Of a stretch of DNA of 8,113 nt, positions 1-6,260 are shown one piece after another. The notes beneath the pieces were generated by a model. That model was not told where the DNA came from and searched no databases. It worked only from the letters and a program-made list of their open reading frames with translations. The DNA is from Desulfobacteraceae bacterium (GTDB lineage Bacteria > Desulfobacterota > DSM-4660 > Desulfatiglandales > Desulfatiglandaceae). The stretch is from assembly GCA_013203065.1 (NCBI GenBank), contig JABMQV010000037.1, forward strand, positions 1 to 8,113, given 5' to 3'. Position 1 is the stretch's first letter, and every line of letters begins with the position of its first letter. The translations under genes and the position numbers were made by a program.

Positions 1-273
1 AACTTGGCACGACGTAACAACGACGAAGTGTCGCCGTCAATCAGGCCCTTCTCTTTGCCATCTTGACCAAAAAAACATCTTGGGGGTGACTCTCAAAAGT
101 CTCCCCACAGCAAAGAAGGGGCCTTTCTTGCTTCTTCGGGGTGGCCGTCAAAACAACTCTTGAGAGGCCTTTCATGCATCTGGATAAGTTCTTTATGGTA
201 AATCGATCTTTCGGTCACGATGGTTCAAACGCTCCACCGGTTGCCGACGGCGGTCGCCCTTTTGGGTCGGTGG
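1..273. other. Non-coding left end, possible dispersed repeat
   Basis: No gene with a credible start, ribosome binding site and family resemblance is visible here. Bases 1-66 are open on the plus strand up to a TGA at 64-66, and the minus strand also shows short open stretches in two frames, but none can be assigned. At 84-108 there is an imperfect hairpin (GGGG.GACT pairing with AGTC.CCCC, one mismatch, loop about 6 nt). It lies downstream of the acyl-CoA synthetase gene and has no U-run. Short open frames on both strands resemble the spurious short proteins that repeated intergenic elements produce. That impression comes from memory and was not tested. Confidence 0.3.
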
Positions 274-1758
274 TTATACCGCAGTTAGGGTTGCATTTGT
301 TTGCGATCGGAGATATTCCGCATAGCTTGCCAGGCCCGCCATGACAACCGCAGTGTCTTCCGGGTTGGGATAGCAGGCATACCCCATTTGCCCCAACATG
401 AGGTCCATCCGGTTCTCCAGGTTTTCCACTGAGAACGGTAGCTCAGAGCCTATAATGACCGGCTTCTGATGATGACGCGCCAGCCCCATGAATCTTTCAA
501 AGACATCACGTATGGCATTTAACAAGTTCCGGAGCCGTTTCTCCATCACCTCCGGGGAGGTAGAGGGCGCAAGAGGTTTGAAAGGTAAGGCCGGCATGAT
601 TCCAAGAAGGATGATTCCGTCAAGCGTTGGGCATCGAAGGAGGCATTCCAGGGATCTCTCAAGGTGATCAGGTTTCAGGCCGGCCACCAGATCTACCGGG
701 TTACTGCGGCTCCACCACACCGGGAGAAACGTATCCAGTTCTTTGATGGTCTCGTCCGGAAGGGCGGGAATATCGAGCCCCTCCTCAGCGCAGGCGTCTG
801 CAGCCAAGACGCCCCAACCACCACCCGCAGTGACGATCCCCACACGCCTTCCCGAGGGGAGAGGTTGGCCCACAAATCCGGCCGCAATGTTCGTGAGGTC
901 ATCCATGCTTCTGGCGCGAACAACTCCCGCCTGTCTGCATGCCCCTTCAAAAGCCAGATCAGAGCCCGCCATGGCCGCGGTATGTGATTTTGCCGCTCTG
1001 GCACCGACATCGGTCGCCCCTGCCTTGATCATAATCATCGGCTTTTTCCGGGTCACCCGGCTGGCAATATCAAAAAACCGCCGACCGTCCCGAAATCCTT
1101 CGATGTAACTAATGATGACCTTGGTCTCCGGATCTTCCGAAAGGTACTCAAAATAGTCCTCACAGTGCAAGTCCGCCTCATTCCCGCTGCTCACAAAACG
1201 GCTGATTCCAAAACCCTTTTTCATTCCCCGCCGGCCGATTGAGGTAGCCACATTTCCGCTCTGAGCCACCACAGCCATGGGCCCGGGTGGAAAAAAGATC
1301 GGGGGCATTGCCACATGCAGTCTCTCGGGCGGACTCATGATGCCATTGCAGTTGGGCCCCACCAGTATCATGCCTCCCTGGCGAGCCTTCCTCACCATAT
1401 CTCTCTGTAAACTCTCTCCCCCACTCCCCACTTCGGCGAATCCCGCCGTAATTACAATTCCCGCCTGAACCCCTTTGACCACACACTCGCCGATGACAGA
1501 CGGAACGGCCTGGGGAGGAACAACGATGACCGCCAGATCCGGAACCTCCGGGACATCTGCGATCGTCTGGTATGCCCGTAACCCCTGGATCGTAGACTCA
1601 GAGGGGTTTATTGGATAGACGGTTCCTGGAAAATCTCCGTTTACCAGGTTAGCCAGTACGATAAAGCCCCATTTCCCTCGCTTATTAGAGGCACCAATAA
1701 AGGCCACCGACCCGGGGTGAAACAACCTGTTGAATTTTTGTTTTATTTCGGGTAACAA
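274..1758 (-). CDS. Acyl-CoA synthetase (ADP-forming)-type protein, CoA-binding alpha-subunit architecture
   Basis: Proteins of this family (acetate/acyl-CoA ligase, ADP-forming, related to succinyl-CoA synthetase) interconvert acyl-CoA, ADP and phosphate with acid, ATP and CoA through a phosphohistidine. Counting from the TTG start, residues about 12-130 form the CoA-binding Rossmann domain (HPGSVAFIGAS, then PINP). GPNCNG lies near 134-139 and a QSGN phosphate-binding turn near 166. The candidate phosphorylated histidine is about residue 259, in KSHTAAMAG. A ligase-type CoA domain follows (VTAGGGWGVLAADA). The ATP-grasp beta domain is absent, so the protein (494 aa) matches a separate alpha subunit, and its partner is not in the window. 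I chose TTG at 1758 because AGGAG lies 7 nt upstream and the product then begins about 11 residues before the conserved HPGSVAFIGAS. An in-frame ATG at 1803 would add 15 residues but has only GGAG 13 nt away. The substrate cannot be told from the sequence. Confidence 0.87.
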   Translation of the reverse strand: MLPEIKQKFNRLFHPGSVAFIGASNKRGKWGFIVLANLVNGDFPGTVYPINPSESTIQGLRAYQTIADVPEVPDLAVIVVPPQAVPSVIGECVVKGVQAGIVITAGFAEVGSGGESLQRDMVRKARQGGMILVGPNCNGIMSPPERLHVAMPPIFFPPGPMAVVAQSGNVATSIGRRGMKKGFGISRFVSSGNEADLHCEDYFEYLSEDPETKVIISYIEGFRDGRRFFDIASRVTRKKPMIMIKAGATDVGARAAKSHTAAMAGSDLAFEGACRQAGVVRARSMDDLTNIAAGFVGQPLPSGRRVGIVTAGGGWGVLAADACAEEGLDIPALPDETIKELDTFLPVWWSRSNPVDLVAGLKPDHLERSLECLLRCPTLDGIILLGIMPALPFKPLAPSTSPEVMEKRLRNLLNAIRDVFERFMGLARHHQKPVIIGSELPFSVENLENRMDLMLGQMGYACYPNPEDTAVVMAGLASYAEYLRSQTNATLTAV

Positions 1759-1765
1759 AAGCACT

Positions 1766-1770
1766 CTCCT
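1766..1770 (-). promoter_or_regulatory. Ribosome binding site favouring the TTG start
   Basis: AGGAG on the minus strand lies 7 nt before the TTG at 1758, within the reading frame that the upstream ATG at 1803 would open. It is the better-placed Shine-Dalgarno sequence of the two and is the main reason for preferring the shorter protein. Confidence 0.5.
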
Positions 1771-1897
1771 TTCTTCTCCCAAACATCTCGAAAACTGGAA
1801 CATTTAAAACTCGCAACTCCTCAATCCACCAACTTCTGCCTGGCCGGTTTCGATTGACAAGAGACTGTCTTCACGGTCGGCTTCTTGTGCGGTATTG

Positions 1898-1913
1898 TGT
1901 GCAGTTAATCACA
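1898..1913. promoter_or_regulatory. Crp/Fnr-family-like palindrome upstream of the acyl-CoA synthetase gene
   Basis: TGTGCAGTTAATCACA differs at one of ten positions from the Crp-family consensus TGTGA-N6-TCACA. It lies 140 nt upstream of the TTG start, in non-coding DNA. A regulator of the Crp/Fnr superfamily is the natural candidate, but no such gene is in the window and the site rests on consensus matching alone. Confidence 0.33.
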
Positions 1914-1936
1914 TATTGGTCCGGGCTTCAACAAAG

Positions 1937-1976
1937 ATTGTCTGATTCAGCAAGGGGTCTTGCGTTGCCAGACAAT
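1937..1976. repeat. Nested inverted repeat upstream of the acyl-CoA synthetase gene
   Basis: The outer arms ATTGTCTG (1937-1944) and CAGACAAT (1969-1976) pair perfectly over 8 bp. Inside them GCAAG (1950-1954) pairs with CTTGC (1959-1963) around a GGGT loop. The two stems are separated by 5 unpaired bases on each side, giving a symmetric stem, internal loop, stem and tetraloop. It could be an RNA leader structure or a protein-binding site. No U-run follows on either strand. Confidence 0.4.
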
Positions 1977-2090
1977 TCTGCAGGGTTATCCCATGAAAGA
2001 TTCAAGGTCAGGTTTTCCTTCCGGACGAAAGAGGTCGTGGAGTTTAAGTACGGGCAGGTGGGGGGAACGCGCAATTTCTCGCAAGTAGAG

Positions 2091-2129
2091 GGTTCCCAGG
2101 GAAATGATGTGGCCATTTCCCCGGGAACC
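2091..2129 (-). terminator. Strong 16-bp hairpin downstream of the foldase gene, without a U-tract
   Basis: The arms 2091-2106 and 2114-2129 pair over 16 positions with a 7-nt loop. The only irregular pair (A2098 with C2122) is a mismatch in a plus-strand transcript but a G-U wobble in the minus-strand one. The RNA helix is therefore uninterrupted only in the direction of the foldase gene, whose stop lies about 51 nt before it. No run of U follows, so it is not a textbook intrinsic terminator. It may protect a 3' end or assist termination by another route. Confidence 0.42.
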
Positions 2130-2180
2130 TGGTTGTGATTCCACCTTTCTATCTCGAAAGGACCCCGTTGGAGGTATGTT

Positions 2181-3212
2181 TTACGCGGGATTCCCTTCAC
2201 CGGGTTTCTCGCTTTGAAAGACAATGGCTGCATCGGCTTTGAGGGAATCTATATATTCCCTGAAAGCCTTCTCTTTCTCTTGGACAAGAAGTTGATTTGA
2301 GATAAATTCACTCACGTCAGAGAGCGGAACCTTCCCGGCTTCCTTGTGGTCCAGCACCTCAATGATATGATAGCCGAAATCCGTTTCCACAACAGGCCCG
2401 ATCTCACCAACCTTCTGGCTGAAGGCCGCATCCTCAAAGGCCTTTACCGCTTGTCCGCGACTCAATACACCAAGTGCCCCACCTTTTTTCTTGCTGGGGC
2501 AGTCAGATACCTCCGCAGCAATCGCCTCGAAATTCGCCCCCTTTTTATCCACCAACTGCCGTCGAATCTTCTCGGCCTTTTTCATCTTTTCAGACTTGAC
2601 CGAATTTTCATCATCCGGCTTGACCGCAATAAGGATATGCCTGACTTCTATGCCTTCCGGCATCTGGAATTTTTCTGCATTTTCTGCGTAGTAGGCATCT
2701 ATTTCTTTATTGGTGGGCTCCGCTATGCCAGTTGCCTGTTGTTCCAGAAGCTTTTTAATCCTTAAATCTTTACTCACGGTCTGTCTCAAATCCTTTTCCG
2801 AAAAACCCACTTTCTTGAGATATTCCTCAAAGTTGGTCCCCGGAGCCAACGACGCCCGCAACTGTTTTATGACAACTTCGATCTCTTCATCCTTTATCGT
2901 GGTATTCTGCTTTTCAACTGCCTCTGTGAGTAATGCCTCTGCAATCATACTTTCCAGGACTTTCCCACTCAACTGGTCATTGATTTGAGCCAGTCTTTCT
3001 GGAGGGAGCGTTTTTGCTTGAGGTCCTAAAATCCCTTCTATTCTTTTCTCAACCGCACCTTTCGTGATCTTTACATCATTAACCCTAACCAGTACCGGAT
3101 CGTTCCCTCTCTGATCGTTTCGTGCCCAGCTGTTGAGCGCTAGTGCCCCTAAAACCAGAGCGAGAAAAGAAATGGTTATCCCCTTTGCCAATGTTATTTT
3201 CTTTTTCTTCAT
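2181..3212 (-). CDS. Secreted SurA/PrsA-like peptidyl-prolyl cis-trans isomerase (parvulin type)
   Basis: The 343-residue product is an exported foldase that should catalyse proline isomerisation and chaperone proteins in the periplasm. Residues 1-30 form a signal peptide: lysine-rich start, hydrophobic core around 11-26, and likely cleavage after NSWA. Residues about 38-165 are a helical SurA-N-like chaperone segment. Residues about 187-288 are a PpiC/parvulin domain with RHILI (His192), DCPSKKKGGALG (Cys238) and FGYHII (His282), matching the conserved His-Cys-His set. A charged C-terminal helix follows. A longer frame from 3389 exists, but ATG 3212 has AGGAG 6 nt upstream and starts exactly at the signal peptide. 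The Cys also fits family catalytic-site usage and is not extra. The gene follows pspF on the same strand after a 302-base gap and is probably a separate transcript. Confidence 0.92.
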   Translation of the reverse strand: MKKKKITLAKGITISFLALVLGALALNSWARNDQRGNDPVLVRVNDVKITKGAVEKRIEGILGPQAKTLPPERLAQINDQLSGKVLESMIAEALLTEAVEKQNTTIKDEEIEVVIKQLRASLAPGTNFEEYLKKVGFSEKDLRQTVSKDLRIKKLLEQQATGIAEPTNKEIDAYYAENAEKFQMPEGIEVRHILIAVKPDDENSVKSEKMKKAEKIRRQLVDKKGANFEAIAAEVSDCPSKKKGGALGVLSRGQAVKAFEDAAFSQKVGEIGPVVETDFGYHIIEVLDHKEAGKVPLSDVSEFISNQLLVQEKEKAFREYIDSLKADAAIVFQSEKPGEGNPA

Positions 3213-3514
3213 GATTAGCTCCTTTCTAATATTGATCTTTGTTGATAATGTGCCCTGCCCACCTTGACCAATTTCCGCCGACGCTATCGCCCCCTTTCGC
3301 TGATCGTATTCTCCTGACTCAAAGGGCTTCTCTTCTTCCCTTTGGGAAAAAGCTATTACAGGGTCCTTTCCTGGACCTTTCTTGAACATTACAATTCGGT
3401 AAGGTTTGAGCTTCTAGGAGGGAATGGCTGAATATTAAAAGAACTCACGGGGCGGGGGAGTCGTTTTCAAAAAACAAGTTCTTTACCAACCTCTCAATAG
3501 TTCGGAGAAAGAGA
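3213..3514. other. Intergenic region between pspF and the foldase gene
   Basis: This gap has no credible gene. It holds the foldase ribosome binding site (AGGAG, 3219-3223, minus strand) and a short perfect inverted repeat, GGTCC (3362-3366) with GGACC (3373-3377). A terminator-like fold for pspF lies at 3438-3484. No promoter for the foldase stands out. The best minus-strand match, TTGGTC followed about 16 nt later by an ATTATC-like hexamer near 3250-3270, is weak. Confidence 0.45.
3438..3484 (-). terminator. Possible terminator of pspF
   Basis: On the minus strand the arms AAAGAACT and AGTTCTTT (3477-3484 and 3438-3445) pair perfectly over 8 bp. They enclose a small inner hairpin GTTTT-TTG-AAAAC and a C-rich segment. 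The right arm runs into TTTTAATATT, a short U-rich tail. The structure starts about 30 nt after the pspF stop. The large loop and weak tail make this a modest candidate. Confidence 0.33.
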
Positions 3515-4561
3515 TTATTCTACCTCTTTACTGTATTTTCGGTACAATCCTCGAAATTGGTGGTAGGACAACCCCAGGATTTGAGCCGCCTTTCTTTGGT
3601 TATGCCTCGCCTGTTTCAATGCCCTGGTTAGAAGACGGATTTTGAGCTCTTTCACGGCCTGATTTAAGGGTTTATCCATGGATTCCTCAATCGGAGGTTT
3701 TTCGGGATCAATGGTTTCCCCATGTTTCGACGTGTGACCCTCAGCCAGGGGAGAACGGAACGGGTCGAACACGATTTCCGTGATCAGTGATGAATCCGCC
3801 CGATACACCGCTCGTTCCACCAGGTTTTTGAGTTCGCGGACATTCCCGGGCCAGGAATATCTTGTGAGTGCCGTGGTGGCTTCCTTGCTGAACCGGGGTA
3901 TTTCTTCCCGGCCCAATTCAAAGGCCATCCGAGCAGCGAAATGCTCTGCCAACAAAATGATATCTTCCCTTCGTTCCCTCAGGGCGGGCAAAAACAAGAC
4001 TTCAAAAGTTAGCCTGTCGAGCAGATCTCGTTTGAACCGTCCCTCTTCCGCCAGACCAACCAAATCAGCATTGGTGGCTGCAATGATGCGTACATCCACT
4101 TCAATGCTCTCCGAACTGCCAACACGTTCAAAGGTCCCGTATTCCACCACGCGCAATATTTTTTCCTGGACTTCCAGGGGGATGCTGCCTATCTCATCGA
4201 GGAACAGGGTTCCCTCGTCGGCGGCCTCAAATCTCCCGCTCCGCCTCTCTAAAGCGCCCGTGAAAGCGCCCTTCTCGTAACCAAAGAGCTCTGACTCTAT
4301 CAGGGAAGAACTCAAAGCCGAACAATTGATAGCCACAAAAGACCCCTGCCAGCGTTCTGAAAGGAAGTGCAAACGGGAGGCTGCCAGTTCCTTCCCGGTC
4401 CCCCGCTCACCCATCAAGAGAACGGGCCGATTGATGGGTGCCACACGCGAAAGCCGTTCCTGAAAATCCAGGAACGTCTCGGAGTGCCCCAAGGCCTCAT
4501 CCTTTCCGGCAAGGGGACCTGATCTGACAGTATGTTTTGTATCATCCGTTTCTTTTTTCAT
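3515..4561 (-). CDS. pspF: PspF, sigma-54-dependent activator of the phage-shock operon
   Basis: PspF is a bacterial enhancer-binding AAA+ ATPase that remodels sigma-54 RNA polymerase at the psp promoter and is held inactive by PspA. The 348-residue product has no receiver domain, as in E. coli PspF. Visible motifs are Walker A GERGTGKE (51-58), the sigma-54 contact loop GAFTGA (98-103), Walker B GTLFLDEI (117-124), a sensor segment ATNADL (162-167), arginine-rich [10 protein letters not shown] (175-184) and [10 protein letters not shown] (237-246). A Fis-type helix-turn-helix ends it (about 318-344). [11 protein letters not shown] keeps the tryptophan (Trp71) that corresponds to the PspA-binding patch of E. 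coli PspF. The gene diverges from pspA with a 177-base gap. The start has only a poor Shine-Dalgarno sequence, which would suit low regulator expression. Compared with E. coli it has a longer N-terminus (about 15 residues) and a longer linker before the HTH. Confidence 0.95.
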   Translation of the reverse strand: MKKETDDTKHTVRSGPLAGKDEALGHSETFLDFQERLSRVAPINRPVLLMGERGTGKELAASRLHFLSERWQGSFVAINCSALSSSLIESELFGYEKGAFTGALERRSGRFEAADEGTLFLDEIGSIPLEVQEKILRVVEYGTFERVGSSESIEVDVRIIAATNADLVGLAEEGRFKRDLLDRLTFEVLFLPALRERREDIILLAEHFAARMAFELGREEIPRFSKEATTALTRYSWPGNVRELKNLVERAVYRADSSLITEIVFDPFRSPLAEGHTSKHGETIDPEKPPIEESMDKPLNQAVKELKIRLLTRALKQARHNQRKAAQILGLSYHQFRGLYRKYSKEVE

Positions 4562-4606
4562 GGTGAAAAACCAAATTAAATGGTCATTTTAACTATTATT
4601 CGGCAA

Positions 4607-4636
4607 TTTATACCATATTAAGTTATGATATGTCAA
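4607..4636 (-). promoter_or_regulatory. Sigma-70-type promoter of pspF
   Basis: On the minus strand TTGACA (4631-4636) is followed after 18 nt by TATAAA (4607-4612), giving 11 of 12 consensus bases. The expected transcript start near 4600 leaves a leader of about 39 nt before the pspF ATG. The spacer contains the palindrome at 4614-4632. Confidence 0.68.
4614..4632. promoter_or_regulatory. Candidate PspF upstream activating site overlapping the pspF promoter
   Basis: CATATTAAGTTATGATATG has perfect 5-bp outer arms (CATAT/ATATG). Its centre is about 88 bp upstream of the predicted pspA start, the range where PspF sites lie in E. coli, and it fills the spacer of the pspF promoter. That position would allow one site both to activate pspA and to repress pspF, as known for the E. 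coli locus. An inverted pair ATGGT (4580-4584) and ACCAT (4612-4616) may mark a second site. This is inference from position and symmetry. Confidence 0.38.
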
Positions 4637-4645
4637 TACAGTAAC

Positions 4646-4663
4646 CCCCTGATCCCCCAGGGG
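4646..4663. repeat. Perfect inverted repeat between activator site and sigma-54 promoter
   Basis: CCCCTG and CAGGGG (6 bp each) flank ATCCCC. The repeat lies roughly 50-65 bp upstream of the predicted pspA start, in the stretch that must bend for an enhancer-bound activator to reach the polymerase. Its role is unknown. Confidence 0.35.
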
Positions 4664-4684
4664 ATATGGGGAAAACGGTCTGGT

Positions 4685-4700
4685 TGGCATAATTTCTGCT
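4685..4700 (+). promoter_or_regulatory. Sigma-54 promoter of pspABC
   Basis: TGGCATAATTTCTGCT matches the sigma-54 consensus TGGCACG-N4-TTGCT with the invariant GG and GC elements exactly 10 bp apart and three differences elsewhere. Transcription should begin near 4710, leaving about 28 nt before the pspA ATG. The adjacent, divergent pspF gene encodes the expected activator. Confidence 0.8.
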
Positions 4701-4738
4701 TCCCAAACATGTCAAACAAAAAAACTGGAGGTCTTATT

Positions 4739-5416
4739 ATGGGAATATTTACGCGATTTCGTGACATCATCAATTCAAATATCAATGCGATGTTGGACAA
4801 GGCGGAGGATCCTGAAAAACTGATAAAACTCATGATCCATGAAATGGAGGACACTCTCGTTGAGATCAAGGCTTCTTGCGCGGGTGTCATGGCCAACCGA
4901 AAAAAGGCTGAGCACCGATTGGACCAGATCCAATCCAAGGTGAAATACTGGGGGAACAATGCGGAACTCGCAGTCAACAAAGGCAGGGATGATCTTGCCC
5001 GTGAAGCCCTCGTGGAAAAACGCAGATTGACAGAGATGGAAACTCCCCTTGAAAAACAAATCATGGAACATAACAGTTTGATTGAGCAGTATCAGGAGGA
5101 CATCCGGCAACTCGAGGACAGGCTCAGAATGGCTCGGGAAAAGCGACGGGGGCTGGTACAACGCCACCTTCGGGCAAAAGGAAAAAAACGGACCCAGGAA
5201 GAAATCCGTCGCATGGATAGTGCCGAAACCATATTCAAATTCGAGCAACTGGAAAACCGCATCGAACGAATGGAGGCCGAAGCGGATTTGGTTAATTTCG
5301 GAAAAGGTCCAGCCCTTGAAGGGGAATTTGAGAACCTTTTGGTTGACGATGAGATCGAAAAAGAGCTTCAAGACCTGAAATCCTCTTTACAGAAGGAAAC
5401 TACCACGCCCGCGTGA
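4739..5416 (+). CDS. pspA: PspA, phage-shock protein A (PspA/IM30 family)
   Basis: PspA is a peripheral inner-membrane protein of the ESCRT-III-like superfamily. It stabilises damaged membranes and, when free, binds and inhibits PspF. The product is 225 residues, close to the 222 of E. coli PspA. It begins with the amphipathic helix MGIFTRFRDIINSNINAMLD. The family segment KAEDPEKLIKLMIHEMEDTLVEIK follows as two shorter pieces around residues 21-44. Long charged coiled-coil helices then run to about residue 190, ending with an acidic tail. ATG 4739 was chosen because GGAGG lies 7 nt upstream and the product starts at the known N-terminal helix. A longer frame from 4625 would run through the sigma-54 promoter. 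It is the first gene of pspABC, with 154 nt before pspB. Confidence 0.96.
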   Translation: MGIFTRFRDIINSNINAMLDKAEDPEKLIKLMIHEMEDTLVEIKASCAGVMANRKKAEHRLDQIQSKVKYWGNNAELAVNKGRDDLAREALVEKRRLTEMETPLEKQIMEHNSLIEQYQEDIRQLEDRLRMAREKRRGLVQRHLRAKGKKRTQEEIRRMDSAETIFKFEQLENRIERMEAEADLVNFGKGPALEGEFENLLVDDEIEKELQDLKSSLQKETTTPA

Positions 5417-5570
5417 GCCTCGAAGGGGTTCTTTGTTCTGTACGACCACCTGAATACCTCTTGAGAAAATACACGGGATCAGATAATGTAGATCGGTGTA
5501 CACCCATTCATTAGGGCAAACAGGTGTAATTTAAGCCGTTTTCTTGACATCAAATGGAGTTGAATCAGCC
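5417..5570 (+). other. pspA-pspB intergenic segment with a perfect 10-bp palindrome
   Basis: No reading frame of note lies here, although the gap is long for adjacent psp genes. GGTGTACACC at 5495-5504 is a perfect palindrome, and GGTGTA recurs at 5523-5528. No strong hairpin followed by a U-run is visible, so read-through from pspA into pspBC is expected. Confidence 0.4.
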
Positions 5571-5819
5571 ATGCATGGAGCGTTGATGTTAGCCACCATC
5601 TTCGGGGGCACCATCCTGGTACTGGCAATTATCGGGAGCACGATTCTGATGGGAATCAAGATCCTGAAGGGAGGAGCATCCCGCAGCGACCAGAAAATGC
5701 AATCCGATGAAGCCAAAGTAATTCAAGGAATCTACCAAGGCCTTTCACGAATGGAAAAACGGGTGGAAGCACTTGAAACCTTGATTTTCGACCTTGAGAA
5801 AAAGGAAAAGGAACTATGA
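5571..5819 (+). CDS. pspB: PspB, phage-shock protein B
   Basis: PspB is a small inner-membrane protein that works with PspC to sense envelope stress and draw PspA to the membrane, freeing PspF. The 82-residue product (74 in E. coli) has one N-terminal membrane helix, about residues 5-27. A basic and polar stretch follows. The C-terminal coiled coil contains SRMEKRVEALETLIFD, which parallels the RMRERIQALESILD region of E. coli PspB. ATG 5571 places the membrane helix at the very N-terminus, with GGAG 11 nt upstream. A TTG at 5544 in the same frame has no ribosome binding site and is less likely. The stop overlaps the pspC start (ATGA), so the two are probably translationally coupled. Confidence 0.88.
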   Translation: MHGALMLATIFGGTILVLAIIGSTILMGIKILKGGASRSDQKMQSDEAKVIQGIYQGLSRMEKRVEALETLIFDLEKKEKEL

Positions 5820-6199
5820 GAAAATTTAAAAATATATTTCACGGTGGGCTGTACCGTTCCAGAAACGGTGTCATATTGGGTGTCTGCAGAGGCATTGCCG
5901 AGTATTTTGATTTTTCTGTTTTTTGGGGCAGAATCATTGCCTTGGCATTACTCTTCATCAGCGGTTTCTGGCCCACCATGGCCCTTTATTTTATTGCAGG
6001 CCTGTTGATGAAACCTGAACCTGTCTTGCCCATCAGCGGGGAGGACGAACAGGAGTTTTATGACGGTTACATTCATTCTCGGAAAGGGGCGGTGGACCAA
6101 CTCAACCGGAGATATGGGGCCCTGGAACGGCGTATTCAACATATGGAGCACTCGGTGACCAGGCGAGAATTTGATTGGGAGAACAGACTGAACAGCTAG
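5816..6199 (+). CDS. pspC: PspC, phage-shock protein C
   Basis: PspC is an inner-membrane partner of PspB that senses membrane stress and relieves PspA inhibition of PspF. The 127-residue product carries the PspC domain at its start: GLYRSRNGVILGVCRGIAEY (about 11-30). A hydrophobic membrane region follows (about 35-67), with a break at SGFWPT suggesting a re-entrant or two-segment arrangement. The C-terminal part (about 90-127) is a charged, heptad-like helix suited to coiled-coil contacts. The length is close to E. coli PspC (119). It overlaps pspB by 4 bases, with AAGGA just upstream of its ATG. It is the last psp gene and converges on the selenoprotein gene, 61 nt apart, with no clear terminator beyond a U-rich CTTTCTTTTTCT after its stop. 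Confidence 0.93.
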   Translation: MRKFKNIFHGGLYRSRNGVILGVCRGIAEYFDFSVFWGRIIALALLFISGFWPTMALYFIAGLLMKPEPVLPISGEDEQEFYDGYIHSRKGAVDQLNRRYGALERRIQHMEHSVTRREFDWENRLNS

Positions 6200-6260
6200 G
6201 GCTTTCTTTTTCTAACGGCAGGGAGGGTCAAGGCGGGAAGGCATTATCCCTCACGAAATC

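Larger units (their letters stand above)
1804..2180. other. Intergenic region between the foldase and acyl-CoA synthetase genes
   Basis: This 377-base gap separates two minus-strand genes and holds no credible gene. Reading it in the minus direction, it contains a strong hairpin (2091-2129) about 50 nt after the foldase stop. Next comes a nested inverted repeat (1937-1976), then a Crp/Fnr-like palindrome (1898-1913). A weak sigma-70 match on the minus strand (TTGAAG, 17 nt, TTAACT; about 1905-1933) overlaps the palindrome. The gap is long enough for the acyl-CoA synthetase gene to have its own promoter and a structured leader. Confidence 0.5.

Noticed and set aside
141..344. 67-residue open frame on the plus strand
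   Set aside because: It overlaps the 3' end of the acyl-CoA synthetase gene antisense, has no ribosome binding site and resembles no family I know.
1854..2138. 94-residue open frame on the plus strand in the long intergenic region
   Set aside because: Its composition is not protein-like, it has no ribosome binding site, and it runs through the strong hairpin and the nested repeat.
3213..3389. N-terminal extension of the foldase to a start at 3389
   Set aside because: The extension would bury the signal peptide 59 residues inside the protein, and the AGGAG before ATG 3212 marks the real start.
4631..4643. IHF-like site (TGTCAATACAGTA) between activator site and sigma-54 promoter
   Set aside because: It has two mismatches to the loose consensus and overlaps the pspF -35 box, so the match is too weak to list.
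4625..4738. Upstream start for pspA at 4625
   Set aside because: The extra 38 codons would run through the sigma-54 promoter and precede the conserved PspA N-terminal helix.
5544..5570. TTG start for pspB at 5544
   Set aside because: It has no Shine-Dalgarno sequence and would put nine polar residues before the membrane helix. ATG 5571 fits the family better.
6200..6260. Bidirectional terminator between pspC and the selenoprotein gene
   Set aside because: Only a U-rich stretch and a 5-bp GAGGG/CCCTC pairing with a 20-nt loop are visible, not a convincing hairpin.
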